From: Lewinellaceae bacterium
Lineage (GTDB): Bacteria; Bacteroidota; Bacteroidia; Chitinophagales; Saprospiraceae
Direction: 5' to 3'
DNA: 64,000 nucleotides
NCBI GenBank assembly: GCA_020636135.1
Contig: JACJYK010000001.1
Span: forward strand, 62,001-126,000
Shown: piece after piece, positions 60,205 through 64,000 of the stretch
How positions within the stretch are numbered: the first letter of the stretch is position 1
Layout: each line of letters starts with the position of its first letter
The notes under the pieces: generated by a model
Seen by the model: only the letters and a program-made list of their open reading frames with translations
The model's database searches: none
Told to the model about the DNA's origin: nothing
Program-made: the position numbers and the translations under genes

Positions 60205-62217
60205 ATGCCAACCGTAAGTCTGAGGCAAATTTGCCAGCATAGCCTTCGATTGCGCATCAACCCCAGGGTGGATTTTTTGTCCGGATTTTTCCAAATCAGC
60301 ATGGTACTGATGGCTATGGGTTGGATCATAAACCCGTATTCATCCTTTGCCCAGGCACAGGGTAACCTGGATTCATTACGGCAAGCCTTTAACAGTCATC
60401 CGGGTTCCAGAGAACAAATGGAAGCAGCGGTCGAACTGGCCCGGGTCATGTCATTACAGAATCCCGATAGCGCACTTATTTTACTCGATCAGGCGCTTAT
60501 CATTGCCCAAAAAACAGGCGATCGTGAAAGTGAGGCGAAAATTTTGTTTCGTAAGATTGTGGCGCTTCGCCTTCATGGTGACCAGACAACAGCCTTGCAG
60601 TTAAACCGGTCAGCTCTTGTTCTGGCTGACGATCCGTCCAGTGGTTCCTGGGGTGGAAAAATCTATCATACCCTTTCACATTTTTTTATGGAAGACCTGG
60701 CCTCGGACAGTTGCCTGTACTTTTTGCAAAAAGCGGAGATCATGAATGATGAGCGGGGAGAGCACTACGCCAATTACCTGGTTTACGCCGATATCGCCAA
60801 CAATTACGAAAATCAAAAACGGGATAAAGAGGAAGAAATCTACCTGCTTAAAGCTTACGAAGTCTCCAGGACAAAAATGATCCGGAAAGACCACGGGTTG
60901 GTTCTCTATCTGATGATGCAGTTTTATTTCGGTCGCAACCAGATGGCGGAATATGCCCGCTATGCCAGGGAATACCTGGACCTCGTTGGTGAGGATGAGG
61001 ACCGGATGAAAAATGATAAATTCCATAATGTGCTTTACTTCTTTGAACCGGAAGAGTCTACCGATGATAAAATAGCCCGGATGCAAACTGCAATCAAAGA
61101 ACAAACCAGACTGGAGCATTGGAACAATCTGATCATCAGCTATGATTACCTCACCGAACTGGAAGAAAACGGGGGTTATCTCACGGCAGCGCTTGATGCG
61201 GCTTTACATGGATTAAAGCTTACCGTGGATCAGAAAAAATTATATCAGGAAAAAGGATTTCTGGAGATAATAGCACACCTGTATGAAAAAATGGGCCAAC
61301 CGGCCAGAAGCCTGAGCTATTTAAAACAGACCATGCTGTTGGAGGACAGTTTGCGGACGAAAACCATGGAATACAATCTCCAGGACCTGGAAGTTAAGTA
61401 CCAGACACGCCTGAAAGAAGAAGAATTACTTAAATCCAATCTTCAGCTCGACAAGAAAAAGACGGAGAATACATTGCTGTTTTATATTTCGGGTTCGTTG
61501 CTTGCTCTGGCTGGCCTCAGCCTTGGATTTGTCCGGTATAAGTCCCGCATCAACAGTAAGCTTGAAAGTCAAAACCGCCGTATCACCGACGCCCTGGAAG
61601 AAAAGGAAGGGCTGTTACGGGAGATACACCACCGGGTCAAAAACAACTTACAGATCGTTTCCAGTCTGCTCAATTTGCATTCCAAGAAAATGCAGGACGA
61701 GTCCAGTAAAGCCGTCTTCAAAGACGGTCAGAACCGGGTAAAATCCATGGCCATCATTCATCAAAATCTCTACCTTTCCGAGGATCTGGCCGGAATGAAT
61801 GTCAACGAGTACATCCGGCAATTAACCCATCATTTATTCCATTCATTTCATGTAAATGATCAGGACATCCGGTTGCATACGGATATTGATGATGTGGTAC
61901 TGGATGTCGAAACATTGATTCCACTGGGATTAATTCTGAATGAATTACTGAGCAATACGCTCAAACATGCATTCACCACTCAGGACAAAGGAGAAATCAA
62001 TGTCATGCTGAGGCATCATCCAAACGAACTTGTGCTTACAGTGAAAGACAATGGCAGAGGAATCTCCAAGTCCGAGCTTGACCAGGAAAATCAATCCTTT
62101 GGGTTGCGACTGATCCGTGACTTTGCGCGTAAACTGGAGGCTGAAATGGAAATCAGCAATCATGCGGGTACCTGGGTCGAGATGCATATTCGTAAATTCC
62201 GCCTGTCCACCACGTGA
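60205..62217 (+). CDS. TPR sensor histidine kinase (HisKA_2 type)
   Basis: A membrane sensor of about 670 residues; the frame opens at 60169 but I prefer ATG 60205 (MPTVSLRQICQHSLRLR), which gives a positively charged n-region before the hydrophobic QISMVLMAMGWIINPYSSFA; ATG 60301 is a shorter option. Numbering from 60169: periplasmic TPR helices ~65-420, membrane segment ~433-455 (TLLFYISGSLLALAGLSLGF), HisKA_2 domain with phospho-His in REIHHRVKNNLQIVSSLLNL (~484-503), and ATPase with ILNELLSNTLKHAF and KDNGRGIS. It phosphorylates the response regulator encoded next, with which it overlaps by 1 nt. Confidence 0.88.
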   Translation: MPTVSLRQICQHSLRLRINPRVDFLSGFFQISMVLMAMGWIINPYSSFAQAQGNLDSLRQAFNSHPGSREQMEAAVELARVMSLQNPDSALILLDQALIIAQKTGDRESEAKILFRKIVALRLHGDQTTALQLNRSALVLADDPSSGSWGGKIYHTLSHFFMEDLASDSCLYFLQKAEIMNDERGEHYANYLVYADIANNYENQKRDKEEEIYLLKAYEVSRTKMIRKDHGLVLYLMMQFYFGRNQMAEYARYAREYLDLVGEDEDRMKNDKFHNVLYFFEPEESTDDKIARMQTAIKEQTRLEHWNNLIISYDYLTELEENGGYLTAALDAALHGLKLTVDQKKLYQEKGFLEIIAHLYEKMGQPARSLSYLKQTMLLEDSLRTKTMEYNLQDLEVKYQTRLKEEELLKSNLQLDKKKTENTLLFYISGSLLALAGLSLGFVRYKSRINSKLESQNRRITDALEEKEGLLREIHHRVKNNLQIVSSLLNLHSKKMQDESSKAVFKDGQNRVKSMAIIHQNLYLSEDLAGMNVNEYIRQLTHHLFHSFHVNDQDIRLHTDIDDVVLDVETLIPLGLILNELLSNTLKHAFTTQDKGEINVMLRHHPNELVLTVKDNGRGISKSELDQENQSFGLRLIRDFARKLEAEMEISNHAGTWVEMHIRKFRLSTT

Positions 62218-62831
62218 TGCGTATACTGATCGTAGAAGATGAACCGCTGATAGCCCGGGATATTGCGGGCGAACTGACCGAACAAGGCTATGAAGTGGTC
62301 TCCGTGTGTCCGGACTATCCCGCGGCGGTAAGAGCCCTGACGCTTGAGCAGCCCGACTTCGCAGTCCTGGATATTCATCTTGGCAAGGGACCAGGAGGTC
62401 TGGATCTGGCCACCTTAATCAATGAAACCCTCTTCATTCCATTTATCTTTCTCACTTCATACGCTGACAAGCCAACCATTGATAAAGCGAAATTTCGCTA
62501 TCCAATGGCCTATCTGGTTAAGCCTTTCAATGGCGATGAACTGGTTGCGACTATAGAAGTGGCAGTGATGAATCATGCACGATACTTCCGGAAACGGGCA
62601 ATCCCGATCGCGGTTCTCAATCAGGATTTAACCGATCCGGTAAGTCCCAGGGAATTTGAAGTTTTGAAAGATATGATCGAAGGGTTGACCAATCCTTTGA
62701 TTGCTGCCAGACATTCCATCAGCCTGAGTACCGTCAAGACGCATATCAATCACCTGTTTGCCAAGCTTGATGTCCGCAATCGTGCAGAACTGTTGATCAA
62801 AATGCGCGACTGGGACGAAAAAGAAACCTAG
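62217..62831 (+). CDS. LuxR-type response regulator
   Basis: A 204-residue receiver plus DNA-binding protein. Receiver: ILIVEDEPLIARDIAGEL (Asp/Glu pocket), phospho-Asp in AVLDIHLG (residue 52), FLTSYADKPTI and the conserved Lys in YLVKPFNGDEL. C-terminal LuxR/GerE helix-turn-helix: DPVSPREFEVLKDMIEGLTN and HSISLSTVKTHINHLFAKLD. Start is ATG 62217, sharing the A of the kinase stop (TGATG); the GTG at 62214 is also possible. It is the output of the sensor kinase; target genes are unknown. Its stop is interlocked with the convergent gene at 62828 (CTAG). Confidence 0.92.
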   Translation: MRILIVEDEPLIARDIAGELTEQGYEVVSVCPDYPAAVRALTLEQPDFAVLDIHLGKGPGGLDLATLINETLFIPFIFLTSYADKPTIDKAKFRYPMAYLVKPFNGDELVATIEVAVMNHARYFRKRAIPIAVLNQDLTDPVSPREFEVLKDMIEGLTNPLIAARHSISLSTVKTHINHLFAKLDVRNRAELLIKMRDWDEKET

Positions 62832-63013
62832 GCGCTTTCATTTTTTGATTTATCATCACCCGCTTTTTTCCACCGCCCTGCCTCTTTCAGCGCTTTGCTG
62901 ATGATCCATTCCAGCTGTCCATTGACACTGCGAAACTCGTCCGCAGCCCATTTTTCAATGGCTTCGTAGGTCTTGTCATCAATCCGAAGTACGAAATTTT
63001 TCTTTTTGGACAT
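62828..63013 (-). CDS. Ribbon-helix-helix (Arc-type) protein
   Basis: A 61-residue protein. MSKKKNFVLRIDDKTYEAIE is an Arc/CopG-type beta-strand and first helix; EFRSVNGQLEWIISKALKEA is the second helix. Arc-like proteins bind DNA as dimers. The gene is 16 nt downstream of the SPFH gene on the same strand, and it is often found next to such genes. Whether it regulates the SPFH gene or only shares its operon is unknown. Its stop overlaps that of the response regulator. Confidence 0.85.
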   Translation of the reverse strand: MSKKKNFVLRIDDKTYEAIEKWAADEFRSVNGQLEWIISKALKEAGRWKKAGDDKSKNESA

Positions 63014-63029
63014 AAAGTCTCGGATCGGA

Positions 63030-63878
63030 TTAAGAATGCAGGGTTCCGGTATTAATTACCGGTGTGGCATCGCGGTCGGCACACAGGACAACCATCAGAT
63101 TGCTGACCATGGTGGCTTTTTTATCTTCATCCAGCTCGATGATCTCTTTTTTGGAAAGATCAGCCAGGGCCAGTTCGACCATGCTCACGGCTCCTTCCAC
63201 AATCTTATGTCTGGCAGCGACGATGGCTTCGGCTTGCTGGCGACGCAACATGGCATTGGCAATCTCAGGAGCATAGGCCAGGTATCCGATACGGGCTTCC
63301 ATCACTTCGATACCGGCAATGGCCAGCCGCTCTGCGATCTCATTTTCCAGGGTGTCATTGACTTCATTGACGCTGGAGCGTAAGGTGTGGGCTTCCGGCT
63401 CATCATCAAATGTATCGTACGAATAGTGCGATGCCAGTGTACGTACGGCAGCATCGGTTTGAACGCGGACAAAGGATTCATACTGATCCACCTCAAAGGC
63501 AGCTTTGTAGGTGTCTTTCACGCGCCAGACCAGGATTACATTGATGAGTATCGGGTTTCCTTTTTTATCGTTTACCTTGATGGTTTCGCTGTCGAAGTTG
63601 CGGGCACGCAGGGAGATCGACTGACGGGCATAAAAAGGATTGACCCAGAACAGACCATCCTTTTTCACGGTACCGACGTATTTGCCAAACAGGGTAAGCA
63701 CCTTGGATCCGTTGGGATAGATGAAGAAAAGTCCTTTAGCCAGGAAAATGAAGGCTACCATGCTGGTGACGATGCCAATCGGTTGTGCCATGATCAGAAA
63801 ATAGATGCCTGTTGCCAGTGCAGCTACCATCAGCACCAGGGCGAAATAGCCGGAAACGGGGTGATTTGATTTTTCCAT
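63030..63878 (-). CDS. SPFH/band 7 (stomatin-like) membrane protein
   Basis: A 282-residue protein. Two hydrophobic segments at the N-terminus (FALVLMVAALATGIYFLIMA and GIVTSMVAFIFLAKGLFFIY) anchor it in the membrane. The SPFH domain runs from GKYVGTVKKDGLFWVNPFYA through SISLRARNFDSETIKVNDKK and NVILVWRVKDTYKAAFEVDQ, and the C-terminal helix is ANAMLRRQQAEAIVAARHKI, which drives oligomerisation. Such proteins form microdomain scaffolds and protect membrane proteins. The gene starts its own operon with the ribbon-helix-helix gene. An AT-rich palindrome, TTGATATCAA (63891-63900), sits 12 nt before the start. Confidence 0.9.
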   Translation of the reverse strand: MEKSNHPVSGYFALVLMVAALATGIYFLIMAQPIGIVTSMVAFIFLAKGLFFIYPNGSKVLTLFGKYVGTVKKDGLFWVNPFYARQSISLRARNFDSETIKVNDKKGNPILINVILVWRVKDTYKAAFEVDQYESFVRVQTDAAVRTLASHYSYDTFDDEPEAHTLRSSVNEVNDTLENEIAERLAIAGIEVMEARIGYLAYAPEIANAMLRRQQAEAIVAARHKIVEGAVSMVELALADLSKKEIIELDEDKKATMVSNLMVVLCADRDATPVINTGTLHS

Positions 63879-64000
63879 TATGATATTAATTTGATATCAA
63901 TATAGTATAATTTCCGGAATTGCTGAGCTGGTTTTTCGATCAATGGATATATGACCTCGATATGTGTGTTATTTAAGTCGCGTTTTTTGGGCCAAGTGAT

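Noticed and set aside
1..64000. tRNA or rRNA genes
   Set aside because: No stretch with a convincing cloverleaf or conserved rRNA sequence was noticed by eye; a covariance-model search would be decisive.

Overview
The window looks like chromosomal DNA of a Bacteroidota bacterium, most likely from the Saprospiria side of the phylum (the class is inference). Supporting signs: three secreted proteins end in type IX secretion sorting domains with YPNP motifs, there are many lipoproteins, DUF5916 and DUF6090 family proteins, a TPR-hybrid sensor kinase fused to an AraC-type domain, and a TAnnTTTG promoter element. Base composition is near half GC except for an AT-rich stretch around 41.3-43.0 kb. 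I saw no rRNA or tRNA gene, no CRISPR array and no prophage.

Layout. 1-2.9 kb: MacB/FtsX-type ABC exporter (ATPase plus two permeases), one permease broken by an in-frame TAA. 3.1-16.8 kb: CHAD protein, DUF5916 outer-membrane protein, a translationally coupled pair of secreted hydrolases, a VOC protein, a secreted carboxylesterase, an oxidoreductase and MarR regulator sharing a palindromic operator, a DUF1801 protein, and a large sortilin-like beta-propeller protein. 16.9-19.0 kb: a HUH (Y1) REP-associated transposase between two arrays of ~99-nt hairpin repeats, with a remnant of a second transposase. 19-23.7 kb: acyltransferase-ankyrin fusion, AraC regulator, OsmC and methyltransferase. 23.8-29.9 kb: glycan-degrading group (GH5, unknown secreted protein, GH92, GH18). 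30-43 kb: small stress and regulatory genes, a hybrid sensor kinase, and interleaved DinB and DUF6090 paralogues in falling GC. 43.2-48.6 kb: B12-dependent ribonucleotide reductase, then an exported RraA-like protein and a Tat-exported enolase-superfamily enzyme. 48.6-49.4 kb: a second, different repeat island. 49.4-51.5 kb: orphan Pycsar-type membrane effector, two small enzymes, ferritin. 51.6-56.6 kb: phenylacetyl-CoA epoxidase operon with its TetR regulator. 56.7-64 kb: ribosomal protein S20, an LD-carboxypeptidase/dipeptide epimerase pair for murein peptide recycling, a lipoprotein, a histidine kinase/response regulator pair, and an SPFH protein with a ribbon-helix-helix partner.

How the genes work together. 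The clearest functional units are the paa operon (ring epoxidation of phenylacetyl-CoA, TetR controlled), the MarR-oxidoreductase regulon, the peptidoglycan-peptide recycling pair and the glycoside hydrolase group. The most unusual structure is the transposase/repeat module at 16.9-19.0 kb. I did not find a clearly new multi-gene defence or metabolic system; the best candidates for a second look are that module, the acyltransferase-ankyrin fusion, the exported RraA/enolase pair and the orphan Pycsar effector beside the second repeat island.
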